Position numbers and translations under genes: made by a program
Shown: positions 63,658 through 64,000 of the stretch, piece after piece
How the letters are laid out: every line of letters starts with the position of its first letter
How positions within the stretch are numbered: position 1 is the first letter of the stretch
Assembly (NCBI GenBank): GCA_019638395.1
Contig: JAHBTX010000001.1
Coordinates: 496,001 to 560,000, forward strand
DNA length: 64,000 bases
Direction of reading: 5' to 3'
From: Cyclobacteriaceae bacterium
Lineage (GTDB): Bacteria; Bacteroidota; Bacteroidia; Cytophagales; Cyclobacteriaceae
The notes under the pieces: generated by a model
Told to the model about the DNA's origin: nothing
Databases searched by the model: none
Seen by the model: the letters and a program-made list of their open reading frames with translations, nothing else

Positions 63658-64000
63658 TTACTTTTTGAAATATAATCGGGTAATAAAAATACCCACGCCA
63701 TCACTTTTACCGGCATCACTTTCTACTGCACTGGAAACAAACACTAAATTCCAACCTTCCTTCACCATATCGTTTATCTTAGAAGAAATCACTGCATCGT
63801 TGGATGCAATGTTCTGAAAATTAATACCGGCAATGCTGTAAAAGTTCAGCAATTTGGTTTCGCTGAATTTATCAATTTTAATATCAGACCGTTTAATATC
63901 GCCCTGATCACTCTTACTCCCATCGGTGCGCTCGGTAGTTAGATCTTGATAATTGATGTCTTGCTTTTCCTCAATCATTCGTGAACGGCCAACACCCCCT
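63658..64000 (-). CDS. Hypothetical protein, N-terminus beyond window edge
   Basis: The frame is open to the window edge; an internal ATG at 63978 gives 106 residues but lacks any signal, and the codons before it (GGVGRSR) continue the frame, so the real start is probably outside. The visible part is polar (DLTTERTDGSKSDQGDIKRS) and ends with a small alpha/beta domain (NDMVKEGWNLVFVSSAVESD, GIFITRLYFKK) that resembles DUF4177-type domains (EGWELV...). Function unknown. Confidence 0.6.
   Translation of the reverse strand, partial: GGVGRSRMIEEKQDINYQDLTTERTDGSKSDQGDIKRSDIKIDKFSETKLLNFYSIAGINFQNIASNDAVISSKINDMVKEGWNLVFVSSAVESDAGKSDGVGIFITRLYFKK

Overview
The window reads as a chromosomal segment of a Bacteroidota bacterium, most likely a Cytophagales-type gliding or soil/freshwater relative. 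The evidence is a SusC/SusD glycan-uptake locus with surface glycan-binding lipoproteins, two large secreted proteins ending in type IX secretion (T9SS) sorting domains (one type A, one type B/gliding-associated), TAnnTTTG-type promoter boxes, weak Shine-Dalgarno usage, and Bacteroidota-typical families (DUF6913, DUF2911, DUF1573, YwqK/MORN). I see no phage, integrase, insertion sequence, rRNA or CRISPR array. One tRNA gene, tRNA-Ser(CGA), is present.

Layout. 1-9.5 kb: a minus-strand polysaccharide utilization locus, in transcription order a 39-residue membrane peptide, SusC, SusD, two IPT/TIG surface glycan-binding lipoproteins and a GH30 glycosidase cut by the window edge. 9.9-18.6 kb: two lysine/alanine-rich histone H1-like genes (the second fused to a SWIB domain) bracket a plus-strand housekeeping run: prohibitin-like protein, citrate synthase, acyl-CoA-binding protein, RsmE, LigA, DUF6913 and DapA. 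18.6-26 kb: envelope and repair genes (OmpA/PD40 protein, 3-methyladenine glycosylase, DUF2911, a sodium:solute symporter with a coupled 38-residue membrane peptide, cyclophilin, TPR lipoprotein). 26-35 kb: a decayed Fic fragment, the YbbA-YbbP/TesA divergent locus, a second SGNH hydrolase, a Ycf48-like propeller, tRNA-Ser, a MacB-type permease and a conserved secreted protein. 35-46 kb: two giant T9SS cargo proteins, the second with 8 + 5 tandem Ig-like repeats. 46-50 kb: Smc. 50-60 kb: a patchier region with a Crp/Fnr regulator and reductase, a YwqK outer-membrane protein, tryptophan dioxygenase divergent from a glutaryl-CoA-dehydrogenase-like enzyme, and an MNT/HepT pair. Three genes here are frameshifted (SnoaL-like, CoA-binding and HepT). 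60-64 kb: DUF1573 protein, TrpS, HppD and an edge-truncated gene.

How it fits together: the organism imports and breaks down complex glycans at the surface, exports large adhesins or propeller proteins by T9SS, and degrades aromatic amino acids (TDO, HppD, glutaryl-CoA dehydrogenase). The least conventional signals are the two small membrane ORFs tied to transporters (9268-9387 and 23739-23855), the matched promoter geometry of the two H1-like genes, and the cluster of reading-frame breaks between 51 and 60 kb, which may be decay or assembly error.
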